The notes beneath the pieces were generated by a model that saw only the letters and a program-made list of their open reading frames with translations, was not told the DNA's origin and did no database searches. Below, piece after piece: positions 7,282-14,702 of a stretch of DNA of 64,000 nt (position 1 is its first letter; each line of letters opens with the position of its first letter). The translations under genes were made by a program, and so were the position numbers. The stretch comes from Gemmatimonadota bacterium (GTDB taxonomy: Bacteria; Gemmatimonadota; Gemmatimonadetes; Gemmatimonadales; Gemmatimonadaceae), in assembly GCA_021324775.1 (NCBI GenBank), contig JAJPIM010000008.1, positions 100,839-164,838 on the forward strand, given 5' to 3'.

Positions 7282-8208
7282 CTATCGGTCGTGAGCCCAT
7301 CCGACGGAAGGAAGCCATGTCGCCGAAAAGTCTCGCGACTCACTGGCAGCGTTCGCCGGCGGCCAGAGGAAGTCGTGCATTCGATCGGTCACCGTCGCGA
7401 GATCGGCTGGCACATCGGAAAGTCGGCCTCGCCCGAGAAACGCCCGCCACTGTGCTTGTTTGGCCGGGTCGTCACCGAACGATCGGGTCAGCGCGACAGG
7501 CGGCTCCGTCGAAAGCGGCGTGGTGCGGCGCGCGAACGTGGCGGTGATGGCCGCTACGAGTGTCGCTCCATCGAATGCGTGCTCCGCGGCGAGTGCGTGC
7601 ACGTCATAGAAGTCTTTCATGCGCGTATTGCCAATTCCGAGCGAGACCATCGCCTGGTACTTCTCGGCGATCACAGTCTCCGGCGGATAGACGCAAATCC
7701 TTGGCGCCGGCGAATCGAGCAGCGTTGGAAACGCCGCCATCTCAGCGCCGGGGGTCACCGCGTCGCCGAATCCGATGTCGATTTGAAGCGGCATCCGCGC
7801 GTTGCCAAGCGTTGCTGTCAACCTGACGCGAACGCCGCCGTAGTCTTGCCTGTCACGAATGACCTCGGCGCGAACGCTCTCGTCATGAAAGACCAAGCCA
7901 TCAGGATCGACTTCGACTCGGCAGAGTGCGCGAAATAGGTCGGCGATTGTCTCGGGTGTTGCGTCGCCGTATCCGAGGAAATCGACGTCGCGCGTCGGTC
8001 GGCGCAGCCCTCCTTCCCAGAGATAGAACAGCACGGCGCCCTTGAGCACGAGACGATTGCGATCGCCGCTCCGGCCCAGCCGGTACAGCAAGCGCTCGAC
8101 GCCGTAGCGTGTGAGAATCGGCTGCAGCTCTTCGCCGCGACTCTTGGCGAGGTTGCGCAACCGTTGCCGGACGGATGCCGGCAGATTGGACGGCGACTCA
8201 CGCGTCAT
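7282..8208 (-). CDS. AbiEii/AbiGii-family nucleotidyltransferase toxin
   Basis: The 308-residue protein shows the AbiEii signature: LVLKGAVLFYLWEGG with Lys56-Gly57, then RPTRDVDFLGYG, where Asp74 and Asp76 form the DxD metal site of the nucleotidyltransferase fold. A later segment, PPETVIAEKYQAMVSLGIGNTRMKD, is also typical of the family. In studied type IV systems the toxin acts as a nucleotidyltransferase and blocks growth, and the antitoxin counters it without direct contact. The ATG at 8206-8208 lies 19 bases after the antitoxin stop, so the pair forms an operon in the usual antitoxin-first order. It probably serves in phage defence or as a stability module. Confidence 0.85.
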   Translation of the reverse strand: MTRESPSNLPASVRQRLRNLAKSRGEELQPILTRYGVERLLYRLGRSGDRNRLVLKGAVLFYLWEGGLRRPTRDVDFLGYGDATPETIADLFRALCRVEVDPDGLVFHDESVRAEVIRDRQDYGGVRVRLTATLGNARMPLQIDIGFGDAVTPGAEMAAFPTLLDSPAPRICVYPPETVIAEKYQAMVSLGIGNTRMKDFYDVHALAAEHAFDGATLVAAITATFARRTTPLSTEPPVALTRSFGDDPAKQAQWRAFLGRGRLSDVPADLATVTDRMHDFLWPPANAASESRDFSATWLPSVGWAHDR

Positions 8209-8227
8209 GTCATGCAGTCCCTGGCAT

Positions 8228-8848
8228 TCACGCGCGCCCGGCTTCGGCGATCACCGTTTCGAGGTACGGTCTCATGATGTTCGTAACGCGGCAGATGGCC
8301 GCATAGCGCCAGAGCGCGTCAGCCGAACAGCGGCGGGATCGCCAGCAATCCTTCAGCGCTTCGATGGCGACGTCGATGCCGATCTTGTTTCTGTACTTGA
8401 AGCAATCGGCCACGGTCTTGGCGACCCCGTAGACGTGGACGCCAACGCCGTCTATGACAGGGTCTTCCACTCCTGCCGTGCGCGCCTCGCCGGAGAATCG
8501 GACGAGGCGAACGGGAAGATCGGGAACGATCGGCGCCCGCGCTTTGCGGTCGATGGCGAGCCAGAGCTCCGGCGGGTTTTGCGTCGTCAGCTCGTGGAAG
8601 CGCAGCGCCGATAGCAGACATACGACGCCGTGCGGCACGCGTATGCTCGCCATCATGAGCATTTCGTGCTCGCTGAACTCGGTGCCGACCGGAACATAGA
8701 GACCGCGGCCGCGACGTTCGAGTTGGCCAGCAGATTCCAGCCGACGCAGGGTCTCGCGCGCAATGCCGAGCGGTGCGAGATCGCGGGGTCGCAGGATGCG
8801 TTGGCGCTTTGCGAGAGCGAGGGCGCGCTTCGCGGCGGACGCTCCCAT
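8228..8848 (-). CDS. AbiEi-family type IV antitoxin and repressor
   Basis: The 206-residue product starts with the AbiEi winged-helix region (ALALAKRQRILRPRDLAPLG, then ARETLRRLESAGQLERRGRG) followed by the C-terminal domain with KTVADCFKYRNKIGIDVAIE. AbiEi proteins repress their own operon by binding inverted repeats and neutralise AbiEii. The ATG at 8846-8848 is preferred because an inverted repeat and an AT-rich -10-like segment lie just upstream; an ATG at 8870-8872 is also in frame, but it falls inside that operator. No clear ribosome site precedes either codon. It is followed by the toxin gene on the same strand. Confidence 0.8.
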   Translation of the reverse strand: MGASAAKRALALAKRQRILRPRDLAPLGIARETLRRLESAGQLERRGRGLYVPVGTEFSEHEMLMMASIRVPHGVVCLLSALRFHELTTQNPPELWLAIDRKARAPIVPDLPVRLVRFSGEARTAGVEDPVIDGVGVHVYGVAKTVADCFKYRNKIGIDVAIEALKDCWRSRRCSADALWRYAAICRVTNIMRPYLETVIAEAGRA

Positions 8849-8864
8849 TGTGATGTGACGGTTA

Positions 8865-8890
8865 GTCGGCATATATAAAAATGTGCCGAC
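8865..8890 (-). promoter_or_regulatory. candidate AbiEi operator over the -10 region
   Basis: GTCGGCA at 8865-8871 and TGCCGAC at 8884-8890 form a perfect 7-base inverted repeat around a 12-base AT-rich centre that contains a TTATAT-like -10 element on the minus strand. This fits the known mode of AbiEi autoregulation through inverted repeats in its own promoter. Confidence 0.5.
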
Positions 8891-8948
8891 ATTACGTATC
8901 ACGCAAGACTAAACACTCCTTTGAGTCTCCGTCGTGTCCTCCGTCGAA

Positions 8949-8982
8949 GGCCTCGGCCTAGGCCTAGGCATAGGCCGAGGCC
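8949..8982. repeat. 12-bp perfect inverted repeat made of CCTAGG/AGGCCT units
   Basis: GGCCTCGGCCTA at 8949-8960 and TAGGCCGAGGCC at 8971-8982 are exact reverse complements with a 10-base loop of the same alphabet. It lies in the divergent gap between the AbiE operon and the methyltransferase gene and would form a very stable hairpin on either strand. No T-tract follows, so a terminator role is not supported. Confidence 0.6.
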
Positions 8983-9037
8983 TAGGCGTTCTCCACGGGG
9001 GCTTCCCGAGGTACGAGTGAGGGTCTCTCTCCCACGG

Positions 9038-9105
9038 GTCGCCTATCGGATTGCCTCAGGGACAGCGATTATCGATGCGTCCTGTGAGGTCTCAACCGGT
9101 CACCG
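9038..9105 (+). repeat. right copy of the imperfect direct repeat flanking the AbiE module
   Basis: Begins GTCGCCTATCGGATTGCCTC and ends TCTCAACCGGTCACCG, just before the methyltransferase ATG at 9118. See the left copy at 7089-7154. Confidence 0.6.
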
Positions 9106-9117
9106 GAGACCTGAGTC

Positions 9118-10014
9118 ATGGCCCTGATCGAGCATATCTCGGACACGGCTCGATGGGTCGCGGAATACCGCGCCATGGAGACGGATCGGCCCGACGCCAT
9201 CTTCCGCGACCCCTACGCCCGGCGGCTCGCCGGCGACCGCGGGCGCGAGATCGTGACGACGTTGCCGCAAGGCCAAGCGACCGCATGGGCGATGATCGTC
9301 CGGACGGCCGTTCTCGACGAGATCATCCTCGGCACGATCGCGCGGGAAAACACCGATCTCGTCCTGAATCTCGCGGCGGGTCTCGACGCACGCCCATGGC
9401 GCCTCGAGCTCCCATCCGCGCTGCGATGGGTCGACGTCGACCTGCCAGCGATTCTGGAATACAAATCCAATATCCTCGCGGGCGAGCGTCCAGCGTGCCG
9501 GTACGAGGCCATCACGACGGATCTCACTGACGCCGCGGCGCGCGCCGCGCTGTTCGCGCAGCTCGGCACACAAGCGCAGCGCGCGCTCGTCGTGACCGAA
9601 GGACTGCTGATCTATCTCACATCTGATCAGGTTGGAGCACTCGCGCGCGACCTGTACAGCGCCGGCGGCTTTCACTGGTGGACATCGGACCTCGCGAGCC
9701 CGCGATTGCTGAAGATGCTCGAACGGCGCTGGGGATCGGCGCTGCACGCCGGCCGCGCTCCATTTCGCTTCGGGCCCGCGGAAGGTACCGCGTTCTTCGC
9801 GCCGTTCGGGTGGCGGGAAGCGTCGTTCCGCTCATCGCTCGAGGAGGCGCACCGGCTGCACCGGGAAATGCGGCTCGCGTGGCTCTGGCGCCTCATGGCA
9901 CGCATCTCCCCGAAAAAACAGCGGGAGGAGTACCGGCGGATGTCGGGGTATGTGCTGCTGGAACGAAGTGCGCTACCGGCAGCGACACTGGCAGCGTCCC
10001 CCGCGGCGCTCTGA
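9118..10014 (+). CDS. class I SAM-dependent methyltransferase, TIGR00027 / leucine carboxyl methyltransferase-like
   Basis: The 298-residue protein has the features of the LCM/TIGR00027 family: the start MALIEHISDTARWVAEYRAM, the DPYARRLAG segment, the SAM motif LVLNLAAGLDARPWRL near residue 80, WVDVDLPAILEYK as the acidic motif binding the SAM ribose, and LVVTEGLLIYL. Members methylate carboxyl or hydroxyl groups of small molecules or polyketides; the substrate here is unknown. It lies directly after the right AbiE repeat, so its upstream region may have been duplicated there. The next gene begins within four bases of its stop, so the two are co-transcribed. Confidence 0.8.
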   Translation: MALIEHISDTARWVAEYRAMETDRPDAIFRDPYARRLAGDRGREIVTTLPQGQATAWAMIVRTAVLDEIILGTIARENTDLVLNLAAGLDARPWRLELPSALRWVDVDLPAILEYKSNILAGERPACRYEAITTDLTDAAARAALFAQLGTQAQRALVVTEGLLIYLTSDQVGALARDLYSAGGFHWWTSDLASPRLLKMLERRWGSALHAGRAPFRFGPAEGTAFFAPFGWREASFRSSLEEAHRLHREMRLAWLWRLMARISPKKQREEYRRMSGYVLLERSALPAATLAASPAAL

Positions 10015-10017
10015 TTG

Positions 10018-10482
10018 GTGCAGCGCAAGGCTCCGCGATCCAGAGCCGCTCTCGCCCCGCTCTGGAACTGCCCGAAGTGCGGACGGTCTTTCGCCAACCG
10101 CAATCAGTCTCATTTCTGCGCGCGCCACACGCTGAGCGAGCATCTCGCCGGAAAGTCTCCGCGCGCCACGGCGCTGTTCCGCGATTTTGCGCGCCTCGTC
10201 AAGCGCTGCGGTCCAGTGCGGGTGCTCCCCGAGAAGACGCGGATCGCGTTTCAGGTACGCATGAGCTTCGCCGCGATCAGCCTGCGGCGAGACCGGATTG
10301 CGTGCCACGTCGTGCTCGCCCGCCGGCTAGATCACCCGAGATTCACCAAGATCGAGTACATCTCGCCGCGCAATCAGGTCCACCACTTCACGATCTCGTC
10401 GAGCGAGGAACTCGACGGCGACGTGGAGGCGTGGCTCCGCGAAGCGTATGATGTCGGCCAGCAGCGGCATCTCTCGCGGTGA
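10018..10482 (+). CDS. DUF5655-type protein with zinc-finger-like N-terminus
   Basis: GTG at 10018 follows the methyltransferase stop by three bases (a TTG at 10015 is also possible). The N-terminus carries NCPKCGRSFANRNQSHFCAR, a Cys-x2-Cys and later Cys/His pattern that may hold zinc. The rest matches the DUF5655 group (KTRIAFQVRMSFAAI, RLDHPRFTKIEYISPRNQVH), a small alpha/beta domain of unknown function. It probably lies in the cytoplasm. Operon pairing with the methyltransferase is clear from spacing but gives no role. Confidence 0.7.
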   Translation: MQRKAPRSRAALAPLWNCPKCGRSFANRNQSHFCARHTLSEHLAGKSPRATALFRDFARLVKRCGPVRVLPEKTRIAFQVRMSFAAISLRRDRIACHVVLARRLDHPRFTKIEYISPRNQVHHFTISSSEELDGDVEAWLREAYDVGQQRHLSR

Positions 10483-10508
10483 CGCCGCCATCTCCCTGAT
10501 TCCTCCGG

Positions 10509-10997
10509 CTACTTCTTGCCCTTCCCGCCCTTCTCGCGGCGGATGCGCGAATCCGGAACGACACCAAGGGCGGTCGCGAGATCGATCTGGTGGTCCTGCT
10601 CCTGGGTGATGATCCCTTTGAGGATCTCGGCGAGTGCGATCTCACCGGCTGCCTCGGCCTGACGAATGCGCTCGCGATAGTTGTTGATAGTGTCGTCCTC
10701 GGCCCGGAGGTCAGCCCAAAGCATCTCCTCGTTGTCCTCCGACACCTCGACCGGCTTCGGCATGTGTACTGGATACACCCCGAGGTAGTCGAGCTGCCGG
10801 GCAATCGCCAATGCGTGGTCGAGCTCCTGGTGAGCGTGGATCTTGAGCTGGTCGGCGATGTTCATGTATTGGGCTTTGTCGAGCTTTTGACTGAAGATGA
10901 TGTACTGAATTATCGCCTTGTACTCGCGGGCCAGATCGTCCTGCAGGCCCTGGACGAGTTGCTTTCGGGCAGCGGCTTCATCCTTGTCGTTCGACAC
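10509..10997 (-). CDS. ferritin-like diiron protein (bacterioferritin/DUF2202-like)
   Basis: The 162-residue, mostly helical protein carries the ferritin-like metal-ligand pattern on four helices: Glu in REYKAIIQY, HAHQELDHALAIA (E-x2-H), LRAEDDTINNYRERI and QEQDHQIDLATALG. It ends in a Lys/Gly-rich tail. Such proteins store iron or use a diiron site to remove peroxide in the cytoplasm. No haem-binding Met or Dps-type N-terminal ligand can be assigned from the sequence alone. The gene converges with the DUF5655 gene. Confidence 0.75.
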   Translation of the reverse strand: MSNDKDEAAARKQLVQGLQDDLAREYKAIIQYIIFSQKLDKAQYMNIADQLKIHAHQELDHALAIARQLDYLGVYPVHMPKPVEVSEDNEEMLWADLRAEDDTINNYRERIRQAEAAGEIALAEILKGIITQEQDHQIDLATALGVVPDSRIRREKGGKGKK

Positions 10998-11099
10998 GTG
11001 GTGCTCCTTTCGGACGGGGTCGAGGGAGTAAGCAATCTACGTACTCAGACTCCCGAGCGGCGTCCATATGGCGCCGCCGAGTCCGTCAACGGACAGGCT

Positions 11100-11137
11100 C
11101 AAAAAAAGAGCCGGCTGCCAATCGTTGCAGCCGGCTC
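11100..11137 (-). terminator. rho-independent terminator after the Met/Asp/Lys-rich protein gene
   Basis: On the minus strand GAGCCGGCTGC and GCAGCCGGCTC form an 11-base perfect stem with an 8-base loop, followed directly by seven or eight T. It lies 28 bases after the stop of the gene at 11166-11579. Confidence 0.9.
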
Positions 11138-11165
11138 CGCACGCGCATGCGACCTCGAGCGAGTG

Positions 11166-11579
11166 CTACTTACAGCTCGCGCTGACCATGCTGAGCGACG
11201 TCACGTTCATCGGGCCCATTTTCATGCCGCCCGACATTTTCATCCCCGTATCGTTGCCCATCTTGTTGTCGCTCATCTTGTTGTCGCTCATCTTGTCGCC
11301 CATCATGTTGTCGCCCGACGCTTCACCGACCAGGGTCACCGTGTGGCCCACGTGGTTCGAGAGCGGCACGGAGGCGCTCGTGACCCAGTGCTTCTTGCCC
11401 GACGCGTCGGTCACCGAGTAGACGTCCTTCTTGTCGCCCTTCTTCAGACAGCCTGTGACGGTATCCGCTGCCACGCCGCGGAGGGCGGGTACACCAGCCG
11501 GAGCTGCGTGGGCCGAATACGCCGCACCGAGAGCGATGGCGCCGGCCACGGCGACGGCCGTAGTGAGCTTCTGGAGCAT
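11166..11579 (-). CDS. secreted protein with a Met/Asp/Lys/Asn-rich repeat tail
   Basis: The ATG at 11577-11579 follows a strong AGGAGG ribosome site. The 137-residue product has a signal peptide (hydrophobic segment about 8-23, AHA cleavage site), then a small beta-rich domain beginning ADTVTGCLKKGDKKDVYSV and continuing through VGHTVTLVGEAS. It then has a repeat region built from KMSDN and GMKM units before the closing strand NVTSLSMVSASC. Related short proteins are common in Gemmatimonadota and Acidobacteria. Two Cys residues near the two ends may form a disulphide. The Met/Asp run may bind metal, which is an inference. The downstream terminator makes it a single-gene transcript. Confidence 0.65.
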   Translation of the reverse strand: MLQKLTTAVAVAGAIALGAAYSAHAAPAGVPALRGVAADTVTGCLKKGDKKDVYSVTDASGKKHWVTSASVPLSNHVGHTVTLVGEASGDNMMGDKMSDNKMSDNKMGNDTGMKMSGGMKMGPMNVTSLSMVSASCK

Positions 11580-11854
11580 CAATTCCTCCTTGGATACATC
11601 GGTAAGGTGGTGGTTCCCGAGGGTACTACGCAGGAAACGGTGCCACCGGTTCCCTGAGGCAACAACTTCGCCAGCAAAGGTAAGCAAGCCGGAACCGTTC
11701 CGACTGATCATGCAGTCCTAATCTGGGCGTAATCCCGGCCTCGGCCGTTGGGGTATAACCCACAGGAGGGGCGACGCTCCAGGGGCACGGAGGGCGAGAG
11801 GGCGCCAGGTCTGGCGTCCGGCGGACCTCACCGGCTCCGGACACGCCGGGACTC

Positions 11855-12901
11855 ATGGACTGGGTTTGCCGATTGGGCCGGATCGGTGGTTTCGTGGGCG
11901 TGGCCGGGACCGCCGCCTGCGGGAAATCGTACATACCAGCCCCACCGCCGGGTCCGGTGCCGGCCGGCCAGTCCGCGGCGTGTGCGCCCGTAACCGCCCC
12001 AGCGGGCCCTATCGCGGTCGCCTTCGCCGGGCCACCTGACTCCGTGGGAGCCAGCGACCCGGCGGCCGCCGTTGCAGCTCTGCTGACCCAGATCGCAGCC
12101 GCCGCGATCGCACCGGCATGCGTGAACACGAGACCGGCTCGGCCCGTCGACACGACGGAGGATGGGCAGGATACGGTCGTCGTGCGGCAGGTCGGCGAAC
12201 GCGGGGCGCGGGATGCGCTCGACCAGGGCGCAGACATCGTGGTGACACGAGACCGGTCGGTGGTAGCCTATGCAGCGGACAACGCCGGCCTTGTCTCGGT
12301 TCCCCTTCCGTGGGACCGCGTCTACGTGTTGGTCGTGCGCCCCGGGCCAGCGTGGCGGGACTCCGTCGCGGATTCGCTAAGGGAGGCGCTCGCCTCGGAT
12401 GCGGTCCACGCCGACGCGCGAGCGTTCGGTGCCGGGAGGGTGTCGCCGGGCACTGTTTGCAGCGGGGATTCGGCTCACCCGGCGAGTGCGGCCGTCGCCC
12501 CGCCGCCGGCTGCCAGACGGACCCCAGGTGCAGCGCGCATCCTCTACGACCAGGCGGACAGCGTTTCGCGCTTTCTGGCCGAGCGGATGGCCGTCCTTGC
12601 TTCGACGAGCAGCAGCCTGCTCGCTGGCATGGCACCGGCACTTGGCCGGATGGACACCGAGATGTACGCAACGGGACTACCGGCCGGCGAACTGCCGGGG
12701 GCGGTGACGGATGGCAGTGGAGGGGCGTACATCATCGCCATTCCGTCCGCGACGCTACAATTGTGCGGCGAGGCAGGCGCGCTCCCGGCGATCGTTCCAT
12801 TGATCCAGACGCGAGCCTGGGCCATCGTGCGTCGCGACGGCGTCTCCCGCATCGCCGCGCTCGGTGGGCGGCCTGTCGTGGCCGAGGTGCGGGCGCCATG
12901 A
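11855..12901 (+). CDS. exported hypothetical protein, possible ligand-binding partner of the kinase
   Basis: The 348-residue product has a hydrophobic start ending at GTAACGKS, which may be a lipoprotein site, then a Pro/Ala-rich stretch. The middle segment GARDALDQGADIVVTRDRSV followed by PLPWDRVYVLVVRPG resembles solute-binding proteins. The C-terminus is beta-rich. Its stop overlaps the kinase ATG (ATGA at 12898-12901), so the two are translationally coupled. This points to a periplasmic sensor for the two-component system. I do not recognise a named family. Confidence 0.55.
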   Translation: MDWVCRLGRIGGFVGVAGTAACGKSYIPAPPPGPVPAGQSAACAPVTAPAGPIAVAFAGPPDSVGASDPAAAVAALLTQIAAAAIAPACVNTRPARPVDTTEDGQDTVVVRQVGERGARDALDQGADIVVTRDRSVVAYAADNAGLVSVPLPWDRVYVLVVRPGPAWRDSVADSLREALASDAVHADARAFGAGRVSPGTVCSGDSAHPASAAVAPPPAARRTPGAARILYDQADSVSRFLAERMAVLASTSSSLLAGMAPALGRMDTEMYATGLPAGELPGAVTDGSGGAYIIAIPSATLQLCGEAGALPAIVPLIQTRAWAIVRRDGVSRIAALGGRPVVAEVRAP

Positions 12902-14694
12902 CGTTCCGCACCCGGCTCTTCGTCGCGCTCGCCGCGACCGCCGTGATACCGCTGGTCGTCCTCGCGGCAGGGATCGCCCACGAACTGGACCGGCGGCTCA
13001 CGGATGCGGACCGGCGGCGCGCTGGTGCCCTCGCGGCGCAAACGCGCCGTGATGTCGAGAACGTCGCGTCCGGAGTCGCCGCCCGTCTGGCCTCCGTGCG
13101 AGATGGGTTGGCCGACGACAATCGATTTCGCGCGGCTGCGTTGCTGGGCACCGTAGCTGAGCGCCCCTATCTCCTGGACTACGCCGCGCGCGCGATGCGT
13201 CTCTCCGGACTCGCGATGCTGCAGATCGAGAATGACAGCGGCCGGATCCTGAGCTCGGGTCACTATCGCAACGAGTACGACCGGCTCGATACCGGACTCG
13301 TCTCGGCTCTCCGGCGGGCGCCGGATGGTGTGGCGCTTATGTGGGCACGGACTCCGACCGGTCCGATTCTGGTCCTCGCGCGTGCCGATTCCCTCCGGCT
13401 CGGCGGGCGGCAGTTCCTGCTGGTTGGCGGAGCCGAGGCAGCTCCCCAGGGGCTGGGAGACGCGACGGCGGACAGCGAGCTGTCGGTGGCGCTGACCGTC
13501 CCGCAGCCAACGGGGGAGCCATTCACCGAATCTCCAGGCGTGCCGCAGCTTCGCGTGTCCGGAGCATCGCTGGTCGCATCGTTCACTTTTCCGGCGATCA
13601 TCGCCGCACCGAATGGCGGGTACATCCTCTCGCCGGCCAGATTCGATGTCACACAATCACTGAGCGGGCTACGAGTCCTGCGGGCCGCCGTCTTGTGGTG
13701 GTGTCTCGTCTCGGCAGCGTTGGCGGCGGCCGCCGCGCTCATGGCCGCCAACTGGCTCGCCGAGCGCATCTCGCGGCCGATCCGGATGCTGGCGGAGGAA
13801 TCCGCACGGGTCGATCTCGTGCCAACTGCCACGGGGCCATCCACCGGGCTCGCCACCGGGTTTTCGACCGATCGCGCCGACGAGATCGGCGCGCTCGCGC
13901 GCGTGCTGGGTACAATGGTGCGACGTCTCCGTACCACCGCCGCGGGACTGCGAGAGGCGGAGCGGCGTGCGGCAGTGGGTGATCTGGCGCGGCAGGTCAC
14001 ACACGACGTGAAGAACGGGTTGGTGCCGATCCGCCACGTTGTGCGGCATCTCACCGAGATCCAGCGTTCACAACCCGAGCAACTGGCCGCGGTCTTCGAG
14101 GACCGACGGCCGACGCTCGATGCGAGCATCGGGTACCTCGACGAATTGGCCCGCAACTATGCCAGGCTCAGTCCGCGCATCGACACCGGCCCCTGCGACA
14201 TCAACGCCGTGGCGGAGACCGTCGCCTCTGGCTATTCGGCGCCGGACACTGCTCCGGGCGCCGGCGACGCCGCGGCGATCACTCTGCAGCTCGATCCGGA
14301 TGTCCCGCGGGTGACGGCGGATCCGTTGGTGATACGCCGCATCCTCGAGAACGTCGTGTCGAACGCGCTCGACGCGACCGGCCACGCGAGCGGGAGCGTG
14401 ACGATCACGACACAGCCGGCCGGAGACGACGTGTGCATCACCATCGCGGACAGCGGGCGCGGGATGAACCCCGATGAACTGCAGGCCGCGTTCAACGACT
14501 TCTTCACCACAAAGCCCAACGGCACCGGCCTTGGGCTGTCGATCGTACGGCGACTCATGCGCGACGTCCACGGCATCCTTCGAGTGGATACGGCTCCCGG
14601 GAGCGGAACGCGGGTTACACTCACATTCCCGGGACCCGCCACTGCCAGCGTTGCTGCCATCAGCGCGACGTCCCTCCGGACGCGCGCATCGTGA
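12898..14694 (+). CDS. membrane-bound sensor histidine kinase
   Basis: The 598-residue protein has a transmembrane helix at about 7-26, a periplasmic sensor region to about 260, a second helix at about 262-285, a HAMP-like linker (WLAERISRPIRMLAEE), then the kinase core. The phosphoacceptor is His369 in RQVTHDVKNGLVPIRH. The ATPase boxes are ENVVSNALDA (N), DSGRGM (G1), FNDFFTTKP (F) and GTGLGLSIV (G2). It is the NtrB-like partner of the following sigma-54 activator, whose start lies eight bases downstream, and it is coupled to the preceding sensor gene. The signal is unknown. Confidence 0.85.
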   Translation: MTFRTRLFVALAATAVIPLVVLAAGIAHELDRRLTDADRRRAGALAAQTRRDVENVASGVAARLASVRDGLADDNRFRAAALLGTVAERPYLLDYAARAMRLSGLAMLQIENDSGRILSSGHYRNEYDRLDTGLVSALRRAPDGVALMWARTPTGPILVLARADSLRLGGRQFLLVGGAEAAPQGLGDATADSELSVALTVPQPTGEPFTESPGVPQLRVSGASLVASFTFPAIIAAPNGGYILSPARFDVTQSLSGLRVLRAAVLWWCLVSAALAAAAALMAANWLAERISRPIRMLAEESARVDLVPTATGPSTGLATGFSTDRADEIGALARVLGTMVRRLRTTAAGLREAERRAAVGDLARQVTHDVKNGLVPIRHVVRHLTEIQRSQPEQLAAVFEDRRPTLDASIGYLDELARNYARLSPRIDTGPCDINAVAETVASGYSAPDTAPGAGDAAAITLQLDPDVPRVTADPLVIRRILENVVSNALDATGHASGSVTITTQPAGDDVCITIADSGRGMNPDELQAAFNDFFTTKPNGTGLGLSIVRRLMRDVHGILRVDTAPGSGTRVTLTFPGPATASVAAISATSLRTRAS

Positions 14695-14702
14695 GGATCG
14701 GC

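Noticed and set aside
8870..8902. Earlier AbiEi start codons
   Set aside because: They fall within or upstream of the inverted repeat and -10-like region, so the ATG at 8846-8848 is preferred, although 8870-8872 cannot be excluded.
14691..14702. GTG at 14691 as the regulator start
   Set aside because: It would place the GAGGA ribosome site inside the gene; the ATG at 14703 is correctly spaced behind it.
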